Below, piece by piece: positions 7,671 through 16,282 of a DNA stretch of 64,000 nt (its first letter is position 1; each line of letters begins with the position of its first letter). The notes under the pieces are model-generated. The model searched no databases, was not told the DNA's origin, and worked only from the letters and a program-made list of their open reading frames with translations. The stretch is from contig CALLAL010000006.1 in the NCBI GenBank assembly GCA_938002255.1, forward strand, positions 17,812 through 81,811. The letters are read 5' to 3'. This DNA comes from an uncultured bacterium (GTDB taxonomy: Bacteria > Desulfobacterota > BSN033 > UBA1163). The position numbers and the translations under genes are program-made.

Positions 7671-10085
7671 ATGATTTTTTTGCCCAAGAGTGGCGCTGAT
7701 AAGGACGAAAAAGGGAAAGAAGAGCGGATCCTGGTTCCATCCGAGCTTCCCATTCTACCGCTTCGGGGGACTGTGCTTTACCCGGATTTGATTCTTCCGA
7801 TCATGGTGGGCCGGAAGCGGTCTGTGAAGCTGATTGACGACGCGATGGATTCTAATCGCATTATTGGAATTGTAACCCAAAAGCGTTCTGAGATTGAGGA
7901 TCCGAAGGAGAGTGACCTTTACTCAGTCGGGGTGGCCGCATTGATTTTACGAATGATTCGAGAATTGGATGGGAGTCAGCGGGTCATCGTCCAGGGGATT
8001 TCAAGGATCAGGATCAGAGAATACTTCCAGAAAGATCCTTATTATAAGGCACGAGTCGAAACAATGGAAGAGGGAATAGTTACAGGGGTAGAGATTGAAG
8101 CATTGATGATGAATTTAAAGAACCTCTTTCAGAGGGCAGTTGAATTAGCCCCCTATTTGACTTCGGAATTAGGTTCAATGGTCAACAACATTAAATCCCC
8201 TTCCATTCTGGCGGATCTGATCGCTTCCAATCTTAACATTTCAACTCCTGAAAAGCAGGGCATTCTTGAGACGGTTGACGTCCGGGAACGACTCACGAAA
8301 GTCCATCTCATCCTCAATAAAGAGGTTCAGGTCCTTGAGTTGGGCAATAAGATTCAATCTCAAGTGAAGGAGGATATGGATCGGACTCAGAGAGAGTATT
8401 ACCTCCGGGAGCAGTTGAAAGCCATTAAGAAGGAATTGGGGGAATTGGATGACCACTCCAGCGAAATTAAAGAATTGAGGGAGAAGATCAAGAAAGCCAA
8501 GATGCCACCGGAAGTGGTCACTGCTGCCGAAAAAGAGTTGGATCGTCTATCGAAAATCCCACCGGCCTCTGCAGAATATACCGTGGCTCGCACCTATCTT
8601 GATTGGCTGGTTGAACTGCCATGGTCAGAATCCACAGAAGATAATCTGGATATCCTCAATGCTCAAAAAACCCTTGATGAAGATCATTACGATCTTGAGA
8701 AAGTGAAAAAAAGGATCCTCGAGTATCTGGCGGTCAGAAAATTGAAATCTGACATGAAGGGCCCCATTCTTTGCTTTGTGGGACCTCCAGGAGTGGGGAA
8801 GACCTCATTGGGGAAATCGATTGCAAGGGCGATGGGTCGGAAATTCATTCGAATCTCCTTAGGAGGCGTCAGAGATGAAGCCGAAATTCGGGGACACCGA
8901 AGGACCTATGTGGGTGCCCTTCCGGGACGCATCATTCAGGGAGTAAAAAAGGCAGGTTCTAACAATCCGGTTTTTATGTTGGATGAAGTGGATAAAATCG
9001 GGATGGACTTTCGTGGTGACCCATCCTCTGCCCTTCTTGAAGTGTTGGACCCGGAACAGAATTTCTCCTTTTCTGATCATTATATCGATCTTCCCTTTGA
9101 CTTGTCGAAGGTGATGTTTATTACGACCGCCAATGTCCTAGACACCATTCCTCCTGCCCTGAGAGACCGAATGGAGACCCTTGAACTTCCGGGCTATAGC
9201 GAAGATCAGAAGATGATGATCGCTAAGGAATTCATCATTCCCAAGCAGATTACGGAACATGGATTGACTCCCGAGCATATCGAGTTCCAGAACGAAGCGA
9301 TTCAAGTGATTATCAGTTCTTATACGCGCGAGGCCGGGGTCAGAAATTTAGAAAGAGAAATCGCAGCCATCTGCCGAGGTGTTGCGAAAGACGTGGCTTC
9401 TGGAGCAAACCAGCAAAAGGTTCTTATCACCCCTGAGCTTCTTCACAAGTTTCTCGGACCGGTGAAATTCTTTCCTGAAGTGGCTGAGCGAACGTCTGAA
9501 CCAGGGGTGGCCACTGGACTGGCTTGGACGCCGACAGGCGGGGACATCATCTTTGTCGAAGCCACTAAGATGAGAGGAGAGAAGGGATTGACGTTGACGG
9601 GTCAATTAGGGGATGTGATGAAAGAGTCCGCCCAAGCGGCCTTAGCCTATGTGCGTTCGAAATCAAAGGAACTCAACATTGAAGAAGATTTCTTTGCTAA
9701 ACATGACATCCATATCCATGTCCCTGCGGGCGCCATTCCTAAAGATGGCCCTTCTGCAGGAATCACCATGTTTGTCGCCCTTGTTTCACTTCTGACGAAT
9801 AAACCGGTTCGAAGTGATGTGGCACTCACCGGCGAAATAACTTTGAGAGGACTTGTCCTCCCTGTAGGGGGAATCAAAGAGAAGGTTCTGGCAGGAATGC
9901 GGGCAGGGATCAAGACGATTATCCTTCCAGCCAAGAATGAGAAAGATTTGGAGGAAATTCCTGAGCACATTCGGAATCAAATGGCTTTTAAATTTATTCA
10001 GAGGATGGATGAAGCGATTGAACTGGCGCTCAAACAGCCTGAAATCTCAAAGGCTGAGCACGGGACAATGGCTGTTACTGCCTAA
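7671..10085 (+). CDS. lon: ATP-dependent protease Lon
   Basis: 804 residues, the normal length for LonA. In order: N-terminal substrate-binding domain (LPILPLRGTVLYPDL at the start), coiled segment (residues 220-280), AAA+ ATPase with Walker A GPPGVGKT and sensor regions, and the C-terminal Ser-Lys protease with catalytic Ser in KDGPSAGITM and Lys in GGIKEKVLAG. It degrades damaged and regulatory proteins in the cytoplasm as a hexamer. ATG 7671 is chosen over ATG 7656 because GAGGAGG (7658-7664) is correctly spaced before it. A possible promoter is at 7599-7627. Confidence 0.97.
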   Translation: MIFLPKSGADKDEKGKEERILVPSELPILPLRGTVLYPDLILPIMVGRKRSVKLIDDAMDSNRIIGIVTQKRSEIEDPKESDLYSVGVAALILRMIRELDGSQRVIVQGISRIRIREYFQKDPYYKARVETMEEGIVTGVEIEALMMNLKNLFQRAVELAPYLTSELGSMVNNIKSPSILADLIASNLNISTPEKQGILETVDVRERLTKVHLILNKEVQVLELGNKIQSQVKEDMDRTQREYYLREQLKAIKKELGELDDHSSEIKELREKIKKAKMPPEVVTAAEKELDRLSKIPPASAEYTVARTYLDWLVELPWSESTEDNLDILNAQKTLDEDHYDLEKVKKRILEYLAVRKLKSDMKGPILCFVGPPGVGKTSLGKSIARAMGRKFIRISLGGVRDEAEIRGHRRTYVGALPGRIIQGVKKAGSNNPVFMLDEVDKIGMDFRGDPSSALLEVLDPEQNFSFSDHYIDLPFDLSKVMFITTANVLDTIPPALRDRMETLELPGYSEDQKMMIAKEFIIPKQITEHGLTPEHIEFQNEAIQVIISSYTREAGVRNLEREIAAICRGVAKDVASGANQQKVLITPELLHKFLGPVKFFPEVAERTSEPGVATGLAWTPTGGDIIFVEATKMRGEKGLTLTGQLGDVMKESAQAALAYVRSKSKELNIEEDFFAKHDIHIHVPAGAIPKDGPSAGITMFVALVSLLTNKPVRSDVALTGEITLRGLVLPVGGIKEKVLAGMRAGIKTIILPAKNEKDLEEIPEHIRNQMAFKFIQRMDEAIELALKQPEISKAEHGTMAVTA

Positions 10086-10103
10086 CGTTCTTCTGTTCGT
10101 TGC

Positions 10104-11330
10104 GTGGACTTTCCCAAACTTCGACCTTTAAATATTTTCCCGGTCCAGATGTCTGGGCAAAGATGGGTCTGCCTTCAGGACCCATCTCATATTAGCGAAC
10201 AAGCCCTTTTCCTACCCCCGCCTCTTTATTTCATTGTTTCTCTCTTTGATGGGCATCATTCGATTCTCGATATTCAGGCAGAATATATGCGAAGGTTTGG
10301 AGAATTTCTTTTTACCGATAAGATCGAGGAAGTCATCCATCAACTCGAAGACGCCCTTTTTCTTGAAGGAGAAACCTACGAAAGAGCCTTACGCGAAAAG
10401 GAAGAGGCATTCAAACGGTCCCGTGTTAGGGAAGCTGTATTTGCAGGCAAGAGTTATGAAAAAGACCCCCAGAGACTAAAAGTCCAACTCTCCACCTATT
10501 TCACCTCACCAGAAGGTCCGGGTCCCTTACCGGAACGAAGAGAGGATCGGTTTTTGAAAGGAATCATTGCCCCTCACATTGACTTTCAGAGAGGGGGCTT
10601 CTGTTATGCTTTTGCCCATCGGGAAGTCTGGCAGAGCTCTTTACCGGATTGCTTCGTTATTTTTGGAACCGCCCATCACTTGATGAGCCACCCTTTTTGC
10701 CTGACTTATAAAGCCTTTTTGACGCCCCTCGGGAGGCTGGAAACGGATGGTGAACTCATTGATGCCATTCAATCGCAATCTTCTTACGATCTTTTGATGG
10801 ACGAAGGTGTTCACCGAAGCGAGCATTCCATTGAATTTCAATGTGTCTTTCTCCGATATCTGTTTCCAGAACCCACCCCCCTTAAGATCGTTCCCATTCT
10901 GTGTGGATCATTTCATGAAGCCATTGAAACACAGAGATCGCCCATGGACGATCCCATGATTCGTCAGTTCTTCGAAGCGGTCATCGCCTCTGTTTCATCC
11001 CTCGGTAGGACGGTCTGCTATCTGGCAAGTGCAGATCTGGCCCATATGGGACTTCAATTCGGAGATACAGAAGGAATGGGGGAAGATGAGCTCAGGACCC
11101 TGGAGTCGGAGGACCGGGAGATGCTTTCGCATTTGGAACAGGGGGATGAAGAGGGCTTCTTTGAGTTCATTGTTAGAGAAAAGGACCGGAAACGAATCTG
11201 TGGGCTTCCAGCCATCTATACAATGCTCAGGGTCATGCAAGGACCTCAGGGCAGGCTCCTCAAATACGGCCAGGCTTATACCCCAGAAACCCAATCGGTT
11301 GTCTCCTTTGCCAGCCTTGCCTTTTATTAG
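10104..11330 (+). CDS. amrB: AmmeMemoRadiSam system protein B (Memo family)
   Basis: 408 residues. A Memo-type domain (about residue 140 to the end) shows the family marks GIIAPHIDFQRGG, VIFGTAHH, EGVHRSEHSIEFQ, ASADLAHMG and the closing AGLPAIYTML-like stretch (CGLPAIYTML here). It is preceded by about 130 residues (PPPLYFIVSLFDGHHS...) that form an extra N-terminal region. Memo proteins are found with AMMECR1 and a radical SAM enzyme; a radical SAM enzyme of that set is encoded at 57850 in this window, but AMMECR1 was not seen. Chemistry of the system is not established to my knowledge. GTG start with a weak ribosome site; ATG 10149 is an alternative. Confidence 0.8.
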   Translation: MDFPKLRPLNIFPVQMSGQRWVCLQDPSHISEQALFLPPPLYFIVSLFDGHHSILDIQAEYMRRFGEFLFTDKIEEVIHQLEDALFLEGETYERALREKEEAFKRSRVREAVFAGKSYEKDPQRLKVQLSTYFTSPEGPGPLPERREDRFLKGIIAPHIDFQRGGFCYAFAHREVWQSSLPDCFVIFGTAHHLMSHPFCLTYKAFLTPLGRLETDGELIDAIQSQSSYDLLMDEGVHRSEHSIEFQCVFLRYLFPEPTPLKIVPILCGSFHEAIETQRSPMDDPMIRQFFEAVIASVSSLGRTVCYLASADLAHMGLQFGDTEGMGEDELRTLESEDREMLSHLEQGDEEGFFEFIVREKDRKRICGLPAIYTMLRVMQGPQGRLLKYGQAYTPETQSVVSFASLAFY

Positions 11331-11355
11331 ATTGCAGATAGGAATAGAGATTTGT

Positions 11356-11397
11356 CATTTTGAATTCTGGAATCTCCATTCCGAAGTCCGAAATGGG
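11356..11397. repeat. Intergenic TCCGAA-type repeat
   Basis: A stretch with repeated ATTCTGGAAT / ATTCCGAAGTCCGAAATGG elements. The last part matches 33588-33608 nearly base for base (ATTCCGAAATCCGAAATGG there). It lies between the convergent amrB and 11400-11639 genes. Related but looser copies occur at 33528-33612 and 41002-41077. Confidence 0.5.
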
Positions 11398-11399
11398 AA

Positions 11400-11639
11400 T
11401 CAGGAGGGTTTCATTCGGGTTTTATCGAGCGATGGGTAGATTTGGGAAAGTTTGGCTTCAAGGTCCGCAGGAACCTCAATCTGCAAGTTTAAGATCTTTT
11501 CTCGGATGAGGGCAAGGGTCCCCAACTTTTCACTTACCTCTTTGGGGGTCACTCTGCTCAACCTTTTTGAAAGCTCTTTGACCTCTTCGTTGAGGAACTC
11601 GATCAATTTTAGAATCTCTGCCACTTTTCGTTGAGACAT
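11400..11639 (-). CDS. Small coiled-coil protein, function unknown
   Basis: 79 residues, mostly predicted helix with heptad-like Leu/Ile spacing (EILKLIEFLNEEVKELSKRL) and few aromatic residues. No cysteine pairs, signal peptide or membrane segment. GAAGGAG lies upstream of the ATG at somewhat long spacing. It is transcribed opposite to amrB and ends in the repeat region at 11356-11397. Not recognised as a named family; it is probably a real small cytoplasmic protein because composition and ribosome site are gene-like. Confidence 0.55.
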   Translation of the reverse strand: MSQRKVAEILKLIEFLNEEVKELSKRLSRVTPKEVSEKLGTLALIREKILNLQIEVPADLEAKLSQIYPSLDKTRMKPS

Positions 11640-11713
11640 TGGAATCCTACTCCTTCATTTTTGGGTATCCACCATAGCCGATTTGAAACAATAATTCAAG
11701 CTATTTCATCCTT

Positions 11714-12418
11714 CTATTCTTTCAAGACCTCTTCGCTCTCAAAATCGGACAGACTTCTGTCTCCCTCCTCTTCAAATTTCTTGATCCACCGGTTGATCCT
11801 TTCCTCTCCGTAGGTCTTTTTCCATCCAGTCAAAATATGGTCAACCGGAATATCGGTAAAGGTTCCTTCAATGGCTATGTATTCCATAAACCGTTGGTTT
11901 TCGAGATTATAGGGTTGAAACAGGGAGTCTTCTCGGCCGTTAAATTCAAGGGGAACGACCTGATGCCTCAAACAGAGCTCCCGATTAAATGCGGGAGTGG
12001 CCTTGACCCATTTTCCCTCAAGATAGAATTCAACAAATCCATGGGAAACAAATAGATCGGTCCCAAGAAATTCGATGAGCTGTTTTGTGGCCAGATGATT
12101 TCGAACCGTTGCCAGTCCGATTCGGGAGGGAATCCCACAGGCCCTTCCCAGAGCGCAGAGAAGAGAGGCTTTGGGTACACAGAAACTCCGGCCCCGCTTG
12201 AGGACATAGCTTGCGCGGTAATGTTCGGGCAAAAAGAAAGGCGAATAGGGATCGTAACGAATACCATCACGGACCGCAAGGTAGAGCTTCACGGCTTTTT
12301 CGACGGGATCTTTTAGCCGACCTGCAATCTCTTGAGCCAGACCTCTGACCTCTTGATGGTCGCTATCGATGATGTCCGTTGGGTCCAAATAGGACATTTC
12401 TTTGTTCTTGTTCATCAT
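11714..12418 (-). CDS. Transglutaminase-like protein
   Basis: 234 residues. The core has the transglutaminase-like Cys in RGRSFCVPKASLLCALGRACGIPSR and the His in VSHGFVEFYLEGKWVKATPAFN. The position usually holding the third catalytic residue (Asp in a V-D-A/P-T pattern) reads KATPAFN, as in one subgroup of these proteins. Members act as cysteine proteases or amidases; the substrate is unknown. N-terminal region YLDPTDIIDSDHQEVRGLA precedes the core. Monocistronic or co-transcribed with the remnant transporter gene upstream. Confidence 0.8.
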   Translation of the reverse strand: MMNKNKEMSYLDPTDIIDSDHQEVRGLAQEIAGRLKDPVEKAVKLYLAVRDGIRYDPYSPFFLPEHYRASYVLKRGRSFCVPKASLLCALGRACGIPSRIGLATVRNHLATKQLIEFLGTDLFVSHGFVEFYLEGKWVKATPAFNRELCLRHQVVPLEFNGREDSLFQPYNLENQRFMEYIAIEGTFTDIPVDHILTGWKKTYGEERINRWIKKFEEEGDRSLSDFESEEVLKE

Positions 12419-12492
12419 CGTTTTATATAATCTCTTTCATGGTTTCTTTCAACCTGGCCCCATGAGCATTCAGGTGTTTTGCAAACATAGCC

Positions 12493-12729
12493 TCAGATTC
12501 TTCCAGCAAGCACCACCCCCATCCTAACCCTATTCTCGTGTAAAGCCCCAGGACCGAAGAGCAGGTTGAAAACCATAGGGAAGATATTTGCGATACGGAC
12601 TTCGATAAAACCAGGGATCAGAGGGATAGCCGTCTTAAAGGCGATGAGGGCAGCTGAATACATAGCGGCACAGACCGCCACCAAGATGATCATCCTGATA
12701 TTTCTCCACATCCGAAAAGCCGCTTTCAT
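12493..12729 (-). pseudogene. Truncated ECF/QueT-type transporter S component
   Basis: The first 60 residues look like the start of an ECF-transporter substrate-binding subunit: a basic N-terminus, a first helix (MIILVAVCAAMYSAALIAF) and PGFIEVRIANIFPMVFNLLFGPGA, close to the V-R-x-A-N-x-x-P-V-x-x-x-L-F-G-P motif of that superfamily. After LLFGPGA the remaining helices are absent and the frame ends within about 15 unrelated residues. A good ribosome site (AGGGGTG) precedes the ATG, so the gene decayed by deletion or frameshift after the helix-2 region. In another frame a peptide ending NAHGARLKETMKEII runs on to about 12420, perhaps the tail of a different gene. Confidence 0.55.
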
Positions 12730-12934
12730 GATTTTTCACCCCTGATTATACCGACTTAGAAAAGGCCCATGCCCTGATAAAAATTTACTAAATTGGAATA
12801 TAAGGTGTCAATCAAAAATGAAGGTCCTGCTCTGCCCATTTATTTCATTGAGGTATTCCATTTTATTGAGAATATCGAGTGGATGTGGTATGAACATTTA
12901 ATAAAAGAGGATCCATGCCTGGAGAGGTGCAGAG

Positions 12935-13339
12935 ATGGTCAAGACCCTTCAAGTGCAAAGTTCCAAACAGACAGAATTCATCGATATCACGAGGCAGGTG
13001 ACCGAAATTGTACTAAAGACAGGGATCAAGGAGGGCCTCTGTATCCTTTATGTTCCCCATACCACGGCCGGAATTACAATCAATGAAAATGCGGATCCAA
13101 GTGTTCCGAGAGATATTCAGATGGAGATCAATAAGATCGTTCCTTTCGAAGATCGATACCTCCATACGGAAGGGAATTCCGCAGCGCATATTAAATCAAG
13201 TCTCATGGGAACTTCCTTAACCCTCTTCATCGAATCGGGACGACTCCTTCTGGGAACCTGGCAGGGAATCTTTTTCTGTGAATTCGATGGGCCAAGAAGC
13301 CGGCAGGTTCACGTAAAGGTCATCGAGGATAGACGATAA
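12935..13339 (+). CDS. yjbQ: YjbQ family (UPF0047) protein
   Basis: 134 residues covering a complete YjbQ domain: ITRQVTEIV, LCILYVPHTTAGITINENADP, the H-x-E-G-N-S-A-A-H-I-K-S segment and LGTWQGIFFCEFDGPRSRQVHV are all present. The conserved HTT and H(T)EGNSAAH residues form the putative metal/active site. Family members are annotated as secondary thiamine-phosphate synthases based on E. coli complementation; the physiological role is uncertain. A GGAGAGGTG ribosome site precedes the ATG. Three bases separate it from the phosphatase gene, so they are co-transcribed. Confidence 0.9.
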   Translation: MVKTLQVQSSKQTEFIDITRQVTEIVLKTGIKEGLCILYVPHTTAGITINENADPSVPRDIQMEINKIVPFEDRYLHTEGNSAAHIKSSLMGTSLTLFIESGRLLLGTWQGIFFCEFDGPRSRQVHVKVIEDRR

Positions 13340-13342
13340 CTA

Positions 13343-14113
13343 ATGAACTTCGAAGATCTTATAGACTCAGCAGACCTCCTACTCGAAAAAGAACCGAAGC
13401 TGATTCAGCTTCCGTCCGAGGGAAAGGTGGTCTTTGTGGGAGACACTCATGGAGACCTCGATGCTTCAGAGCGGGTTCTAAAACAATATTTGAAGAGACC
13501 TTATCGAGTCGTCTTTTTAGGGGATTATGTAGATCGAGGAAAAGAGTCCGAAAAGAATGTGGTCTATCTGCTCCGCATGAAGCTTGACCATCCGGAAGAA
13601 CTTTTTCTTCTTGCTGGGAATCATGAAGGTTATCTGGTGAAAGAACTTCACCCTGCCCATTTCTGGGAGTCAATCCCGTTGAAGAAGAAAGAGCGATACG
13701 GAAGGCTCTTCTCCAAGTTTCCTCTCTGCGCGACATCTGCCAATGGCCTTTTGGCTCTTCATGGTGCACTCCCTGAATTATCTTCTCTCGAAGAGGTGAA
13801 TCAAATTCAGTGGGGAGACTCCAATTGGGACAGAATGGTGTGGGGCGATTTCATTGAAGAGGAAGGGGATTTCCTGGGTGATCCATGGGGAAGGCCTCAA
13901 TTTGGAAAGGACTATTTTAATCGTTTAATGGATAGGTATCAAAAAAAGGTGCTGGTCCGCTCGCATCAACCCTATGCCCCCTCATTGATGTTTGGAAAGC
14001 GGTGTATTACGATTTTTACTTCCAATGCTTATCCATTGATCCGGACGCTTGTGATCGTCGATCTGGAAAAAGAGATTCAAGATGCCAGGGATGTGATCAT
14101 CGAAAGAATATAG
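13343..14113 (+). CDS. PPP-family metallophosphatase
   Basis: 256 residues with the calcineurin-type metal motifs in order: GDTHGD (about residue 33), GDYVDRG (about 59) and GNHE (about 89), then later His residues (LLALHG, VRSHQP). The spacing matches bacterial serine/threonine protein phosphatases of the PPP family, soluble two-metal enzymes. It follows yjbQ by 3 bp and precedes a HAD phosphatase gene by 38 bp, suggesting a three-gene operon. Substrate is unknown. Confidence 0.85.
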   Translation: MNFEDLIDSADLLLEKEPKLIQLPSEGKVVFVGDTHGDLDASERVLKQYLKRPYRVVFLGDYVDRGKESEKNVVYLLRMKLDHPEELFLLAGNHEGYLVKELHPAHFWESIPLKKKERYGRLFSKFPLCATSANGLLALHGALPELSSLEEVNQIQWGDSNWDRMVWGDFIEEEGDFLGDPWGRPQFGKDYFNRLMDRYQKKVLVRSHQPYAPSLMFGKRCITIFTSNAYPLIRTLVIVDLEKEIQDARDVIIERI

Positions 14114-14151
14114 CCTGTGGTCAGCTCGTTTTAATTAGGAAGGCGTGGACG

Positions 14152-14802
14152 ATGCCCAAGATCATTTCCTTTGATATGGACGGAACATTGGTTGATCCAG
14201 AATTTACAGATTGGGTCTGGTTACGTGGAATCCCGGAGCTTTTTGCACAACAGAGAGGGATTCCCTTTGATGAGGCAAAAGCGTTGGTGATCAAAGAGTA
14301 CCAAACGGTAGGAGAAGGGGCCATCGAATGGTATGACATCAAATATTGGTTCAGGCGTTTTCAATTCGATGAGACCTGGGAGACCCTGATGAGACGATAT
14401 GTTGATAAGATTAAGACCTATGAGGATGTTCCTCCCCTTTTAGAATATCTGAAAGCAAAGTATCCATTGGTGCTTACGTCGAACGCAGGGAGAGAATTTA
14501 TTCATCTGGTCATGGAAACCACTGGCTTGGAAAGATATTTCAACCGTATCTTTTCCGCCACCTCTGATTTTCAGGTCGTCAAAAAGACCCCTCACTTCTA
14601 TCAACAGATCTGTGATCTTCTCGGGGTAGAGCCGAAAGATCTTGTCCATGTGGGTGACCATTATGAATTCGATTATCTCGCACCCCAGGCTCTCGGGATC
14701 AAGGCGTTCTATCTGGACCGTACAGGACAGGGAAATGGTGATTCTGTTCTGTTTAATCTGAGAGATCTGGTAAAAAGGCTTTTTCCATTGGCAGAGGGTT
14801 AG
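14152..14802 (+). CDS. HAD-superfamily hydrolase
   Basis: 216 residues from ATG 14152 (ribosome site AGGAAGG). HAD motif I is FDMDGTLVD (catalytic Asp pair), motif II LVLTSNAG, motif III Lys in VVKKTPHFY and motif IV VGDHYEFDYLAP. A cap domain of about 75 residues follows motif I. It hydrolyses a phosphate ester of unknown identity. The frame is open further upstream to 14002 but overlaps the phosphatase gene and lacks a ribosome site there. Confidence 0.85.
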   Translation: MPKIISFDMDGTLVDPEFTDWVWLRGIPELFAQQRGIPFDEAKALVIKEYQTVGEGAIEWYDIKYWFRRFQFDETWETLMRRYVDKIKTYEDVPPLLEYLKAKYPLVLTSNAGREFIHLVMETTGLERYFNRIFSATSDFQVVKKTPHFYQQICDLLGVEPKDLVHVGDHYEFDYLAPQALGIKAFYLDRTGQGNGDSVLFNLRDLVKRLFPLAEG

Positions 14803-14973
14803 AAGATGAGCCTCGGAATGGGAACGGGGTGGTTTGTCGAAGAGAAAGAAGCCAGATCCTCGTTTCATTGAGATCCACCCAAAGGGTGCTTTTTCCCGGA
14901 GAGATCAAAATATTCTTAAGGCATCTTCAATCAGTTTGTTATGTTCATATGACGCTCAGGGGGGGCAATATTC

Positions 14974-16218
14974 ATTAGCGAAAGAAGAAATGCGTCACGA
15001 CTCCATTGGGCCTGGATTGTTCTGGCCTCAAGTTTTATTACCCTTTTGGTCAACTATAGCATACGCATAGGTGCCTACTCCATTCTTCTTCCTAAAATGA
15101 TCCAAGACCTTCGAATCAATCTGGTTGAGGCAGGCCTGATCCGAACCGCTTATTTTTTAGCCTACGTCCTTGGTTCTCCTTTCATGGGATGGTTGACCGA
15201 TCGATTAGGAGGGCGGTGGGTCATCAGTTTCTTCTGCCTTTTTCTTGGGACAGGGACTTTTTTGATGGGACTGGCTCCTAACCTCCATTATGCCATCCTC
15301 TGCTATGGTATGGTTGGCTTAGGGGCAGCGGCCATCTGGACCCCCACGGTGACTTTGATTCAAAGGTGGTTTTCTGCCTCCAGGCGGGGCATGGCCTTGG
15401 GGATTCTCTCTCCCAGTTATGCGATAGGGTTTGGTCTCATGGGATTGATCCTCCCGGAGATGGTTGAAACTCTGGGATGGAGAATGGCCTGGTTTCTTTT
15501 AGGGATTGCGGGATGGGGATTGGTCTTATTGAATGGTTTTCTTCTTAGGAATGGTCCAGAAGAGATGGCCCTTCAGCCCTGGGGAGATACAGAAAAACCC
15601 TCTGTCCCTTTTTCCCCTCCCCAGCGTCAAGATCTCTTTGGGAGTCTTCTTCGTAGAGCAACCTTCTGGTGGATGGGCCTCTCCTATTTTTTTATCTCCC
15701 TAGCCGCTTATATGATTTCAGACTTTTTGGTTACCTACAGTGTCGTGGAGTTGCAGGTTGATCATGGTAAAGCTTCAGGTTTGCTTACGATCATGGCTGC
15801 CAGCGGGATCCTGGGAGGTTTTTTTCTGATGTGGCTTTCAGACTTTATTGGGAGAAGGAGAGCCCTGTTCATCATTCATGTTACCCTAGCCTTGAGCATT
15901 CTTTGGATCCTTCTGGTGAAAGGAAACTTTTTTTCCTTGAGACTAGGGATCGCAGGATTTGGATTCTTATTTGGGGCCATCTGGCCCATGTATGGAGCTT
16001 GCACTCGGGACTATTTCCCAAAAGAGGTGACAGGATTCGTTTTTGGAGTCATGACCATTTTTTATGGCCTTGGGGCAATGGTCAATTCTCTGTTGACCGG
16101 CCTCGTGGTTGACCATACCGGATCTTTCCGAGGAGCCTTTGGGGTAGGCATGTTGTCATCTTTTGTTGCCGCTCTGATGGTGACCCAACTTAAAAAGAAC
16201 ATAGACTTTGAGAGGTGA
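14974..16218 (+). CDS. MFS transporter; start codon unclear
   Basis: A major facilitator transporter of 12 helices with the loop 2-3 motif GWLTDRLGGRWV and the matching second-half motif WLSDFIGRRRAL. The frame is open from 14953. The canonical start TTG 15046 would cut off helix 1, whose beginning HWAWIVLASSFITLLVN is encoded upstream. A start at ATT 14974 after the G-rich run at 14959-14965, or a one-base slip in that run of seven G joining ATG 14949 to this frame, would give a complete protein. Looks like an organic-anion or nitrate/oxalate-type MFS; substrate unknown. Confidence 0.75.
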   Translation: MSERRNASRLHWAWIVLASSFITLLVNYSIRIGAYSILLPKMIQDLRINLVEAGLIRTAYFLAYVLGSPFMGWLTDRLGGRWVISFFCLFLGTGTFLMGLAPNLHYAILCYGMVGLGAAAIWTPTVTLIQRWFSASRRGMALGILSPSYAIGFGLMGLILPEMVETLGWRMAWFLLGIAGWGLVLLNGFLLRNGPEEMALQPWGDTEKPSVPFSPPQRQDLFGSLLRRATFWWMGLSYFFISLAAYMISDFLVTYSVVELQVDHGKASGLLTIMAASGILGGFFLMWLSDFIGRRRALFIIHVTLALSILWILLVKGNFFSLRLGIAGFGFLFGAIWPMYGACTRDYFPKEVTGFVFGVMTIFYGLGAMVNSLLTGLVVDHTGSFRGAFGVGMLSSFVAALMVTQLKKNIDFER

Positions 16219-16282
16219 TTGAAAGAACTCTCTCTTTTATGATAAGATCTTTTGGTGAATGAGTTGTGAGGAGGAGATTGGC

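Noticed and set aside
12793..13086. 97-codon open frame overlapping yjbQ
   Set aside because: It overlaps the clear YjbQ gene in another frame and lacks any domain.
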